A DNA stretch of 64,000 nt from Bipolaris cookei (Eukaryota; Ascomycota; Dothideomycetes; Pleosporales; Pleosporaceae). The position numbers were made by a program, and so were the translations under genes. The notes beneath the pieces were generated by a model, which saw nothing but the letters and a program-made list of their open reading frames with translations, made no database searches and had not been told where the DNA came from. The stretch is taken from positions 186,001-250,000 of the forward strand of contig NRSV01000024.1 in NCBI GenBank assembly GCA_002286855.1. Direction: 5' to 3'. This document shows, piece by piece, positions 1-11,249 of this stretch. How positions within the stretch are numbered: the stretch's first letter is position 1; each line of letters starts with the position of its first letter.

Positions 1-847
1 AGAGGCGTTGTTGGCAGGGGCGGCAGAGGAAGAGCCAGTGCTGGCGGTTCCCGCACCTCCCTTCCAGACGGCAGGACCGGGCATGGGGAAAGCCTTGCGG
101 CCGTTATAGATGCTGAAGTTGGCGTAGGGATCAGAGGCCTTGTAAGCACCGGGGAACTGTAGAAGTTAATAAATGAAGATGGCCTGTGGTTTGTGTGGAG
201 AGAAAACTTACCTTCACAGTAGGACCGGGGGTACCGCTACCGCCACCCTGAACCTTGATCTGCAAGCAAGCGACATAGTGCTCAGGCTGGTTGACGTGGC
301 AGCGGTGAACACCAATATGCTCGAAACGGGCGAGGTACTCTCCGCTGGGAGTATCCTTGGGGATTGTAGCCGAAATGTAATCCCTGTTGTAATCGCACCA
401 GGCGGTGGAGGTGAAATCGCCGCCATCGCAAACACCCTGCTCGTGGATCTTAAACCAGTCGCCATCCTTTCCGTCAAAGGACTTGACGCTGCCAGGGGCC
501 TTGGCCAAGTAGACAAGTTCGGGACCGGGGTGCTGGAACTTGGCGCCAACAGCGAGCTTGAGGCGGATCTCGTCACCAGCGTTGACGGTCAGGACGTCAG
601 TCTTGCTGGCAGAGGAGAAAGCACCCTGGTTGCAGACGATATCGGGACCATCGACATGCGAGTTGTCGCGGATGTCGGCCGCGGGGTTGGATGAGAACTT
701 GATGGGGTTGTACTTGGTAGCACGAGTCGACTGGCGAACGTACTTGAAAGAAGGCGTCTCGGCTCCAGCGACAATGGCCTTGTCCATGAAGTAATGGGCG
801 GATGCCACTTGGGCAATGGAGGCGATGAAAACAGCGGAGAACTTCAT
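1..847 (-). CDS. AA9 lytic polysaccharide monooxygenase (partial, 3' end off window)
   Basis: Secreted copper enzyme that oxidatively cleaves cellulose or related glucans. Exons are 847-212 and 156-1, with a 55-nt intron (donor GTAAGT at 211, acceptor ACAG ending at 157). Residues 1-17 are a signal peptide ending ASA, so mature residue 1 is His18, the first copper-brace ligand. His106 in QHPGPELVYLAKAPG is the second brace His. His181 or His184 and Tyr191 in the HYVACLQ block match the distal active-site and axial positions. Cys residues are placed as in the family. Exon 2 completes the catalytic domain (FPGAYKASDPY... PGPAVW) and enters a Gly/Ser/Ala-rich linker that runs off the window, so a C-terminal CBM1 or other module cannot be excluded. 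Family assignment is strong; substrate and regioselectivity cannot be read from sequence. Confidence 0.93.
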
Positions 848-1002
848 TCTGACCGAGCAGTAACGAATGTTTTAGATAGTTGTTTGAAAAGAACGGCGGT
901 TGGCGAAGGCAAAGAAGCGAAAAGAAGGACTGAAAAGAATGTAAAAGACTGCTGGTTGATGAACTCAGAGGCTGATGAGAAGATGATGGAGGCGATGTCT
1001 TC

Positions 1003-1017
1003 TGTATATTATATACA
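1003..1017 (-). promoter_or_regulatory. Candidate TATA element of the AA9 gene
   Basis: An AT-rich palindromic stretch (TGTATATTATATACA on the plus strand) lies about 155 bp upstream of the AA9 start codon. Distance and composition fit a fungal TATA box. This is inference only; no transcription start is visible. Confidence 0.4.
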
Positions 1018-2516
1018 CCAGCACCACTGCCCTGTCCTCCCGCGTCTCTCCACCCGTAGCCATGCCACCGGTCGTCTCGACTCAGGGAAGTTGTTTGGAC
1101 GGACATTCATTTGCCCGACCAAACAGTGTACAATTGTGGTTCTGAAGCGTTCCTTTGCAGCTTGTCCGCCGTGCCAAGACTCTTGGTAGTGGTCCTCTTC
1201 GTTGGCGAATATTGTATCCTAGGCTATAAGAAGGGTAGCGGCGCTTGTGCAGCCTCGCCACACACATGGGAAGGATGAAACACGGCGGGGCCAGCCAATC
1301 AGCCGCAAACCGTAAACGACCTGGACTTGGCTTGCTGGGACCAGCAATAAACACCGAGTTTCAGCATTGCGCTATCAAAACACCAATACCCAGGTGCCCG
1401 GCCCCAACGCGGAATAGCTCGCGGTGGAGTCGTGATCCGTCGAAATTTCCGCTCTTCATGCAGCTCCCTTTCCGCTGGTGTTCTTCGATAGAAATGATGG
1501 CAAATGGCAGTAGCGAGATAAGGGGGGATACCGCTCCGGGGAAGCCCGGCACTTGGCGATTTGAGTCCATGTAAATTCATGGCATGATATGAGCGGGCCG
1601 TCCTGTTAGTTCGTCTTCTGCTTACTCGCTTTGTCCACACCCTTGGCAACGTGGGACGTTACGGGTCATGACGGACGATAAAGCAATATACACAGCTTGG
1701 TCAAACACTATAGGAGAAGTCACTCTGCAAGTACTAGTTTTTTTCACAAACCATGTCTCTCTCGGGCTTGTTATGAATAAGTCGGGCTTATCACTCTGAC
1801 AAAATGCAGTCACAAGGCTGCAAGCCTGTTTGATAAAAACGAATCAAAAAACAAAGAGAAAATTCGATGCCGTGAAAGACGGGCCATGAATCGTGGTGGA
1901 ACCCAGCGTTTCGTTCCCCGTTCCAAACGCCACCTGCCCCTGGCAGGGGCGAGGCGCGGAGTGGACGACTTTTGGGTAAAGCTCTCCTTGGCACCCACAC
2001 GTCACAGAAACGACTGCGTGCAGCCAGCTTATCGTGTATTAATAACTTGGCCCAAATCTTGCAGTCTTTCACAACGCTATCATTCTGCAATCGAACGGCC
2101 TTGGCCTAATATGTGCTTGAGAAGAGCACATCGTGGAAACTCCGAAACTACCAGGCATCTCGCTGCATTGCAGATACGACAAGGCTAACATAAGTACTCT
2201 GTCGACAGGAGAGAACGTGAAGTGAGCTCACGCCACTATGTGATGATTGGATAGCGCGCGCTACGAGACGGCATGAATGCGTGTTGGCACGATGGAAATC
2301 CTGCGGCGCGAACCGACATGACGCGCTGTCATCACCAAGATCTTAGGCAAGCCTCGGAATAGCATAAAAACGCCAAGGGCACACTATGTTTCACCGATTC
2401 CTACGATAATAGTTGAAGCAAAGTGTTTTTTATTTCAAAGATACAAAATATCATGGATGCCAGTCGGTGACGACAAGCTGGCTTGCCTTTCTTTCCCCCC
2501 GTTTGCCGGGTCCCAC
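1018..2516. other. Intergenic, no gene recognised
   Basis: Promoter side of the AA9 gene followed by unassigned sequence. Only short overlapping open frames without family signatures are present on either strand. Confidence 0.5.
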
Positions 2517-4010
2517 CTATTTCTCCCTCATTGTAACCTTTACATACGGCGGATTCTTGGGGGCTCTGACTGATTTTCTATTAAAGTCGTCGTCGTCGGG
2601 CACCTTAGACCCACGGGCACCGTTCTTGTCAACAAGATCAAAGTCGAAGGAAGCGACAAAGTACGCTGTGACCATGGTTATTTCTAGAGTGGCGAAGCGC
2701 ATGCCGACTGCGAACAAATTAATTCAGGAGACAATTTATGTGGAGTCGGTGTACTCGCGGCATGGATGCATACCGGATCTTCAGCCTACGTAGCCATGTG
2801 ACTTCTTTGTATCCTCAGCACGATCTGACATATACCTCGATAAATCCTATTCGTATGAGTTGGTGTAGACTTCGGGATCGAGGTGGATGTTGTAAGAAGG
2901 ATATGCGACGACGGCGCCGCCAAAGTTAACCTCCTTGTCGTTGCCAAGCGAGATATCGTCAGTGGTCATGTTCTTCCGGAAGTATACAGTAATTATATAC
3001 AGGTAAATCAAGTCACGCAAGCACGTACTAATGAGAGAAAACTCTGATTCCCACGCTTCTTTCGGAATGTCGTCGAGCTGTTGGCGTAGAGGAGAATGGA
3101 TGTCCCGAGCGTACTTGACCGCTACCTTGCGTACTTCTTGCCGTACTTTGTCCTGCCACTCTAGAGCAGCTGCCAAGTAAAAAATAAGCCATGCAGCATT
3201 GACGGTGGAGTTGATGAGGTCTGCGAAGACTGCGCTGAACACGAAGACGATGATTCTGAAGACCCGGCGGCCTTGGTCAAGCAGAGCTTGCATCGCGTTG
3301 TAGTGCTTCTTGTCGCTCGTAGCACGCTCCTTGGGATGATCTGGAGCATGAAGAATAGGCGTGCACTAGTGTAGAATTTTTCAAGAGACCAAGCGATGGA
3401 AGCTTGAGGAACATAATGGACGTGGGACTCACGATATTAACTATGCTCTCGAACATGCTCTGCGTCTGTTTAAGCTCTTTTTGGATCACTGACGATCTCA
3501 TCTGGGTCAAACGCGCCCATAGTCAGCTTGTAGACGGCGCGGGCCATTTTGTCAAAGGTGTTGATCATGTCGCTGGGATTTTTTTGAATAGTGTCAATAG
3601 ATTCATTGACATTGGGCTTGAGGCCAGGCAACTTGTTTCGGAGATACTGGCCTTTCAATAGTTGTGTGAGGCAAGAGGCGAACCACTTGTCTATGCCCTC
3701 TTCCGTTTCCTGGCCATTGTGTAACTTCTCTACGCTGGCCAGTGCGCCATCGATTGCGGCGTAGCCCTCGGCCAGGTGTAGCTGTCTCGATTCAAAGAAC
3801 ACCTTTCATGCCGTGTCGCCCAATAACCCTACGACCAGGTTAGGCCCTGCATGAAAGAAAAATTTGTCTGCTTCCAGAGTTGGGGACAAAAATAGTATGT
3901 ATGGCTGGTTGATTAGTCGGTTGGCTGCTCTGACAGCCCGGCTGGCGTGCTGAAGGAGGGGTGCAGCTTTACGTAGACCAAACACCAGGCCACAGATACA
4001 ACCACCTAGA
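2517..4010 (-). pseudogene. Decayed cytochrome P450
   Basis: Three blocks read as one P450 in order. 4010-3470 carries the N-terminal part (LFLSPTLEADKFFFHAGPN, then FFESRQLHLAEGYAA). 3293-2847 carries the I-helix/K-helix region and the stretch before the heme (ISLGNDKEVNFGGAVVAYPS, HLDPEVYTNSYE). 2717-2517 carries the C-terminus (GMRFATLEITM, then NPPYVKVTMREK). Two stops sit inside conserved sequence: TGA at 3806-3808 where Arg CGA is expected, and TAA after DPKRA where Gln CAA is expected, both C-to-T type. A further block before the heme site has several stops, and the heme-thiolate position reads Ala (FAVGMRFA) instead of Cys. The 5' end is replaced by LINE sequence. It cannot encode a working P450. 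The subfamily is uncertain. Confidence 0.8.
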
Positions 4011-4840
4011 ATGCGATCAACTACGCACAATATAGCACGTAAGCAAGGCATAGCTAAGAAGGTGCCAGTAGACGTGGGAGCATACTCTAAACGAATCGAC
4101 ACGGCACTGCCAGGAAAGCAAACGCGACAACTCTACGACGGGCTTTCGCGGAAAGAGAGCAGCGTGCTTGCCCAGCTTAGAACAGGCATGGCACAGCTGA
4201 ACACGTATCGACACCGAATCAAAGCATCAATGACAGACCAATGCAAATGCGGACAGGTAGCAGAGACGGTAGAGCATTTTCTATTCCGTTGCCGAATATG
4301 GACGACAAAGCAGATAGAAATGCTGCAGTGCATGCAGATAAGCAGGGGAAACATGTCATTCTACCGAGACAGCAAAGCAGCGACAGATGAAGCGAATTGG
4401 GCGCCAGACAGGGACGCAGTGCGAGCGACGATACGATTCGCAATAACAACACGGAGACTTGATGCAAACTAGTAGCTAACTACTAGGTAAACTACAGATA
4501 CTAACCCAAACGTATCGACAGCCTCGTGCAATCGACAGCAGATAACGCTTCAGCCGCCGAAGATAGGACGTTGAACACTTGGAGAATCTCCTGGAGAGGC
4601 CGACTCTGGGTCAGTCCGCCACTAGCAATACTAACCCATGAGCACCTGATGAGGGATGATAATAGATAGAGAAGAAGCGTACTAAGATAATAATTAATGG
4701 CTCTAACTTGGATAATAAGCTACAGGAAGAAGCGAGCTAAAAAAGATAGATGGGCTAAGGAGACCGAGACGTAGCATAAGAAGTGTAAAGTTAGACTAGC
4801 GTTAGTAGCCCTTTCGGCTCGGCCGCCGGGCGTAAATAAA
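4011..4840 (+). mobile_element. Non-LTR retrotransposon (Tad1-type LINE) 3' fragment
   Basis: An open frame at 4011-4472 matches the very C-terminus of fungal LINE reverse transcriptase ORFs: LPGKQTRQLYDGLSRKESS, AQLRTGMAQLN, a CCHC-like cluster CKCGQVAETVEHFLFRC, and the terminal ATIRFAITTRRLDA. Everything upstream (endonuclease, reverse transcriptase) is missing, as in typical 5'-truncated copies. It is followed by about 350 bp of noncoding sequence, including a GCTCGGCCGCCGGGCGTAAA stretch near 4814 that I take as the 3' UTR; the exact end is uncertain. It abuts the broken 5' end of the P450 relic and is inactive by truncation. Confidence 0.72.
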
Positions 4841-4938
4841 TTGTGTGTGTACACTCTCATGCACTTGCAGCTTCCGGTTTCTGTAAGCAGGTGACTTTTG
4901 ATCCCATGCTAAGCCTCTCTTATTCAATGGTGACCTTA

Positions 4939-7056
4939 GGGTGGGTGGACACGTCGTACGCACGGACACGTCATGCGCGCGCGGCTTCACAACCGCCTCT
5001 CCTTCATCACCTAATATCTCTACCGCCGTGGGTAATATTGAGGCTGCGCTTGCAGCTATCGAGGCCTTAGAGCCTGGAAAGCCTTTTACGTATACTGAAA
5101 TTGCTAAAAAGTATGGTGTTGTTCGATCTACGCTCGCCCGAAGACACCAAGGTTGCACTACCTCGCGTACAATAGGCTATCAAAACAATCGAATTTTCCA
5201 CCCCAACCAAGAGCAGGCTCTTATAACCTATATTGATAGCCTTACAAGAATAGGCCTACCCCCTACTCGAGCTATGATGCAGAACTTTGCCTCGCAGATT
5301 GCTAAGAAGGAGGTAAGCCTTAAGTGGGTTGATCGCTTTGTGCATCGCTATCCGGATCGCCTCCTGTCAAAGTGGACGATCAGCCTTGATAATAATCGAC
5401 ACAAGGCTGATTCAAGAAAGAAGTATAGCCTCTATCTCAGCCTCCTATGCGATAAAATTGATCAATATCACGTCGAGACGCGTCATATCTACAATATGGA
5501 TGAGAAGGGCTTCTCCCTTGGTGGAGTAGGGCGTTAAGAGAGGATCTTCAGTAAGCCTTTGTACGAAGCTGGAAGAAGAAGGAGTAATATACAAGATGGC
5601 TCGCGCGAGTGGATAACGCTGCTAGCCTGTGTTTGCGCTGATGGATCTTACCTCGAGCCTGCCCTTATATATCAATCAGCCTCAGGATGAATATAGGACT
5701 CCTGGATACAGGCCCTTGAGGAGGAGAACGCATCAGATTCGAATATCCTCATCATCCTCTGGATGGACAAATAATGAGATAGGCCTCGTGTGGCTTCAAC
5801 AGGTGTTCGATCGCAGTACAAAGGCAAAGGCTCGATCCTCCTATCGATTACTGGTTGTTGATGGCCATGGATCTCACCTTACAATGGATTTTATTAGCTA
5901 CTGTGATCAAAATAAAATCCTCCTCGCAGTATTTCCTCCTCACTCAACCCATACATTACAGCCTCTTGATGTCTGCATGTTTAAGCCTCTCTCAACAGCG
6001 TACTCAAACGAGGTTTCTGCCTTTATGGATAGGAACCAAGGCCTCGTATCTATGAGTAAGAGGGATTTCCTACCCCTCTTCTACCGAGCCTGGCAGGCCT
6101 CCTTTAAGGAAACAACGATCAAAAAAGCCTTTGAGGCTACAGGCCTCTCGCCCTTAGATCCTGAGGTTATACTGCAACACTTTGATGATAACCTTATTCT
6201 ATCAAGTGATACTGAGTCCTCTGTGCTAATTACCTCTAATTGGAGGAAAACTAAACGCCTATTGCGTGAGGTAGTGAAGGATCGAGAAGACAGGCGAGTT
6301 CAAAAGCTCAGCCAAGCCTTCCACCAAATCTCAGCCTCGAAAACGCTCCTTGAGCATGAGGTTAAAGGCCTACAAGAGGCTCTAGCTAACGAGAGACTAC
6401 AGAGGAAGCGAGGGAAGCCTCTGCCTCTGCCTCTGCCTCTGCCTCTGCAGAGGAGTATCAGGGTGGAGCTGTATTCTGGTCTCCAAGGAAGGTGAAGGAG
6501 GCGCGCGATCGCCTACGACTCCAGGAGGAGGAGGAGCAGCTACAACTCCAAAAGGCCGAAACAGCAAGGCAACATGATGAGGCAAGGCAGACGAAGGTGA
6601 GGGAGAGGGAACAGAGGCGTCAGGCGAGGCTTACAGTGAGCCTATTAAGGCAGAGAGAAGAAGGAGAAGGCTATTGAAAAGACCTCAAGGATCGCGGCTC
6701 GCAAAGCTGCAAAACAACTTGAAAAAGCCATTAAAACTTCTCAAAAGGGTAAGAGGAGGAGCTTTAAGGCTCCCACGAAGGCTGTTTGAAAAAAGAGGCC
6801 TATCGCGAGGCCTAAAGGTGGTGAGGAGCCTTAGGGAGGTACTGCAGGCTCACCACCTCCAACCTCGCGTCTCGGCCGTGCAATTAGAACTCTAACTCGA
6901 TTTCTATGGCTATATATATATCAAGGCCTATTAATCTCATCACTTAAAATATCGTGATAATATCCTTTCGGTGTGGCTCTATAGCCTCGTTTTTGAGGTA
7001 GTTTTGGTGAGGCCGCGCGCGTGACGTGTCTGTGCGCACAACGTGTCCACCCACCC
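4939..7056 (+). mobile_element. pogo/Fot1-family DNA transposon with TIRs and TA duplication
   Basis: A complete but inactivated Tc1/mariner-superfamily element of 2,118 bp. Imperfect terminal inverted repeats of about 50 bp begin GGGTGGGTGGACACGT at 4939 and end with the complement at 7056. Both ends are flanked by TA (4937-4938 and 7057-7058), the expected target duplication. Each TIR holds two direct copies of GGACACGT (4947-4954 and 4964-4971 on the left), probable transposase binding sites. Most TIR mismatches are transitions. It contains a broken transposase gene. Confidence 0.9.
4944..6900 (+). pseudogene. Broken pogo/Fot1-type transposase
   Basis: Order of domains: Psq/CENP-B-like helix-turn-helix (FTYTEIAKKYGVVRSTLARR), HTH_CenpB-type region, then the DDE_1 catalytic domain with Asp in YNMDEKG, Asp in LLVVDGHGSHLT and Asp in QPLDVCMFKPL. 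A basic, Lys-rich C-terminus is detectable to about 6900. Breaks: no in-frame ATG near the start, TAA at 5535-5537, TGA at 5688-5690, TAG at 5694-5696, a frameshift near 5745-5760, a second in the CTGCCT microsatellite at about 6419-6447, and more stops near the 3' end. The element could move only with a transposase supplied in trans. Confidence 0.85.
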
Positions 7057-7058
7057 TA

Positions 7059-9123
7059 CTTGTTGCGGAATCGGACCGCGTTCAGCAGCTTATTCCCACC
7101 ACCCTTTGTTTCAACCACGCTCCGGCTCATTCGCCAAAGGCAAATCAACTGTTGTCGAATCTGGGAAACCTTGTGTATATGTACGTAAGTGGTGTTGAGC
7201 CAGCTAGTTGATCCCGCTAGCTTCCTAGAAAGAAAATGTTATATGATCGCTCATACTATGCTCAGGCGTATGTAGTATACCCCCGGCAAATACTTAAATG
7301 CGTTCTATGCCCGGTCCTCCATGCGTCGTTCGATCATCTAACTTATCTCATTTCACCTAGTAACGATCGATTGGATCAGATGCGCGTATATTCAGGGATT
7401 CTGAATAGCGACCGGCATACTTGTCGCCTTTCTGGACGTGGTTGGGTGGGGCGGTGGTTATTCGTTTCGTTATTGATGTTGTGGCAACAGAGCCGGTTTT
7501 CAAGCGCGTCTCGGTGCCTTGGGATGCTTAAAGTTAAACTTCTTGCTCTTTTTAAACAGTCGCATATCTTGTAAGAGATGTTCGTCAAGCTTACAATACA
7601 GCAGAGCTTGCTCTCTTCCGAACACTTCTTGCGTCATTATTTTATTACGTGGCCTTTCTACTCCGAAACTCCCTTAAACATCCTACACCCAATTACCCTT
7701 AATTACCCCTCACGCGCAGTCTACCTTGACCATCATTTTCCGCTTCAACTGCTTGGGTCCTGTTCGGTTCTCCGTTTTTCGTTTTCCGGTTCCATTTTGT
7801 TCCCGTTTTTGGTTTTGAGCTTTAACAGGGGAAAGCTAGCTAGTCCCATAACTGACGCAGTCATGTGGCTCCGTTTCCTAGCCAGAGATCCAAAAGTCCA
7901 GCTGGAAAACGGACCCCCCTGCCGCCTAAAAGGGAGAAAACATAAGGCGAATTAACACTAGATAGGGCTTATTTCAGTATAGGAGCACCGGCAATTTCTA
8001 GCGCCGCTTTGTGGTAGCCAGACATACGTATTCTAAACACGACGCCGTTTCCGTCTCCGTTTTCTAGATAGAGTTCAGATTATTCGCAGATTGGGTTCGG
8101 CAGACGCAGAATGAAGCTGAAATGAACAAGTCCTTAACCTTTTGCCTGCAGTTAAGAAGATATTAGACTCCCTTCGACCGAAGCTTGGTTTCTCCATTTT
8201 CATGAGAAGCCTGTTGCTTCTCTATTTCTTTAGTCATATTTTCTCTTTCTTATACAAAGGAGAGAATAAACTTCAACACAAGCCTTTTCCCTGCGGATCA
8301 GCAATTAAACGAGTCACCACTTGCGGATCCCGGCCATGTTATGATTTTTCTACGCTGCAAGCCCATGTCACGTGGCTGCAACTTGGCATTCTCGGCCCAT
8401 AACTCCGGGGAAAACGACGAAGCAATCAATCCTCCGCACTTTATGTCCTAGCTTAGCCTGGAGATGAGCGAGTGCCACGGTCTTAACGCAATGGGGCAGA
8501 ATATGCGGCTCAACAACCATCGGGGATCCACTCTCTCGTAATGCAGTTCCGAGCAGCGTTTTTTGCGCAAGCGAGGCATCGGATACTACGGCTTGCACTA
8601 TCGGCATCTGACTGACAGAAGCCGATCTCCGACCGCCTCCAAGGTACTAGAGAGTGGGCAAGCCACATGCCCAAGCCTAATTTAATGCCTTGTTGATCTG
8701 CACAGATTGTTACCAGTCTGAGCTCTGGCCATAGTGCTGGATCAACGTGCGACCGAACCTGCTACCCAATGGGGCATTGGGCCTAATGCGGGGAGAAGAC
8801 GATTTGTGCAGGCAAAATGCAACTGTTGCTGCCAGGCTCCACTCGAGACGTGCGCTCAACCGCCATGACACCATCAGGCACATTTGGCTTTACTCTACTA
8901 GGCCACAGTGCAGACTCTTCGGCCATGCGACGGTATTTGATCGGATTGACGTACAGTGGGTAGGGCGGTAAATATCATGTATGGAGGCCCACAGCGGAGC
9001 GGAGAGCGCATTGAGGTCGTATTTTTCCCCAGCTGCAGCTATAAGTAATAAAGAGGGGACCCCATGTGTTCGTCTGGTGCTTATTGACTTAAGCTTCCTA
9101 CAACGACAAGGAGCTCTGGCAAT
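7059..9123. other. Intergenic, no gene recognised
   Basis: About 2 kb between the transposon and the transporter gene. Short open frames on both strands lack family signatures. The part before 9123 should hold the promoter of the MFS gene. A pyrimidine-rich tract lies at about 7740-7815. Confidence 0.4.
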
Positions 9124-11014
9124 ATGGCGACAGCGTACGAAGGAGAGAAGATATCTGCGCACGATACGGCCCAGATCTCGGAGCACCACACAAAACCCAG
9201 CGCCGTTGCCACCATGGATCCCGAAAGGAGGAGGCAGGTTGAGAAGTCGCTGAAGCGCAAGTTGGATGCACGATGCTCGCTTTTCGTGCTGATCTATATT
9301 ATGAACTGTAGGAGATTTTTCAGATAGGTCGTTGCATACTCAATATTTGGTGCTAATCATTACTACCAGATCTCGACCGAAACAACATTGCTGCAGCGCG
9401 TCTAGGCGGTCTGGAAGAAGACCTTGGTCTCACTCCCACCCAATACTCGACCTGTTTAAGTATCCTCTACGTCGGTTACATTCTGATGCAAGTCCCATCG
9501 AACATGATTATCAACGTGATACCCCGACCGTCGCTCTACATTTCAGTCGTTATGTTGGTATGAAACTTCTTCTCCATACCTTAACATAAAATCACTTTGC
9601 TAACATTACTTTTTCCCCTTAGCTCTGGGGAATGATTAGCACATTAAGCGGCAACGTCAACAATTTCAGCGGCATGGTCGCCATTCGCTTTTTCATTGGA
9701 TTCGTTGAGGCAGCTTTCCTGTAAGAATCCTCCTATTACCATATATTTGCGCAGTTAGGGTGGAAATTAACATTACAGATTCTAGGCCGGGAGCACTGCT
9801 CATCCTTTCCAAATGGTACACCAGACGCGAACTCACGCTTCGTAACGCCATTCTGTTCTGCGGAAATCTCATCTCGAATGCGTTTTCGTCCCTCGTAGGC
9901 GCGGCTGTTTTGGGCAATATGGAGGGGACTCTGGGCCATGAGGTGAGGGTTATAATCCGTTAAATTATCTTTTTTTTGCAGCAAATACTGATATACGAAC
10001 AGGCTTGGAGATGGCTCTACTGGTAGGCACTAGACTTTTCAGGTAAAAATCATATGCAGCTAACACAAAATTAGGATCGAAGGAGCAGCAACAATGGTCA
10101 TTGCCATTTCTGCAGCATTCATCCTACCCGATCTACCACACAACACCCGCGGCTTCACTGAGGAAGAACGTGCCGTCGCCGTTCTACGAATGACCGAAGA
10201 CGTGGGTGAAGCCGACAAAGACTCCGCCGAGCAATCACCCTTTGCAGGCCTCTTCATGGCAGTCAAGGACGTCAAAATCTACATTTTGATGATCACGTTT
10301 ACCGCCTACGTCACCGGTCTCTCGTTCAACGCCTACTTCCCCAGCTTAACCAAGACGCTCGGATTCGGCTACATCACCACGCTGCTCATGAGCGCCCCAC
10401 CGTGGGCCTTTGCATGTGTTGTCAGTCTGATTAATGCATGGCATTCGGATCGCCAGCAAGAGCGGTGCTGGCACATTGTCGGACCCATTCTCGTTGGCAT
10501 CGTGGGTTTCGTTATTTCTATGGCCACGGCAAACACGGCGGCGCGATATGTAGCTTTGTTCCTACAGGCGTCATCGTACGCTGGCTTCATTGTTTTTTAC
10601 TCGTGGATCTCGTCGTCGTTTCCTCGACCGCCGGCTAAGCGCGCAGTAGCTATTGCTATGATTAATGCTTTTAGTCAACGTACGTATCCGCTTGTTATAT
10701 TCTCAATTATCCAAGAAGAACATAACACTAACAATTCTCGTCTTCAAGTGGGCAATATTGCTGGATCCTACGTCTGGAACATGTCGGCGAATGGGTACAG
10801 GAACAGCTACGGCGTTGTTACGGCCATGTTTGGTGCTACGATCATTGGATGTCTAATCTTTAGATTTATTCTCATCCGCCTCAACAAGCGATTAGACGAA
10901 GGAGCAGATGCGTGGGTTGTACACGGCGATGTTGCCGAGCAGACTGCGGCTACCGAGGGCGTGAGCGTGGAAGAAGGCAAGAAGATGATGGCTGGGTTTA
11001 GGTACTTGGTGTGA
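9124..11014 (+). CDS. MFS transporter, DAL5/allantoate-permease type (anion:cation symporter)
   Basis: Seven exons: 9124-9307, 9370-9557, 9623-9720, 9786-9942, 10003-10022, 10075-10679 and 10749-11014, giving 505 residues. The frame closes at every junction. The N-terminus is cytoplasmic and basic (MDPERRRQVEKSLKRKLD), followed by the family start of TM1 (YLDRNNIAAARLGG) and further conserved blocks such as RFFIGFVEAAFLPG, SKWYTRRELTLRNAIL and AWRWLYWIEG. Twelve membrane spans are expected. Members of this family import organic anions such as allantoate, nicotinate, vitamins or aromatic acids with protons; the substrate here is unknown. Exon 5 is a 20-nt microexon encoding AWRWLYW. The gene is convergent with the alpha/beta hydrolase at 11250, about 235 bp away. 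A second Met at codon 31 could be the real start. Confidence 0.9.
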
Positions 11015-11249
11015 GAAACTCTTAAAAGAGGATGGATGGAAGCTCAAAGCTTAATGTACTTTTGATTGAGATCATGAAAGCATTTTTCTCAATGATGCAC
11101 GATAAAATTAGTGGCAGCAAAACACTTGCAATGACTAAAAATCTCAGTTGCTGCTTTTGCTGGCCGCTGTTGTTGAAAGTTTCTTTTGTTTTATTTTACT
11201 AAGGGGAGCCATAGATCTAGCCATTGACGTCACCTGTAAGAGTACGATT

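Noticed and set aside
173..694. 173-codon plus-strand frame opposite the AA9 gene
   Set aside because: Antisense shadow of the AA9 catalytic exon.
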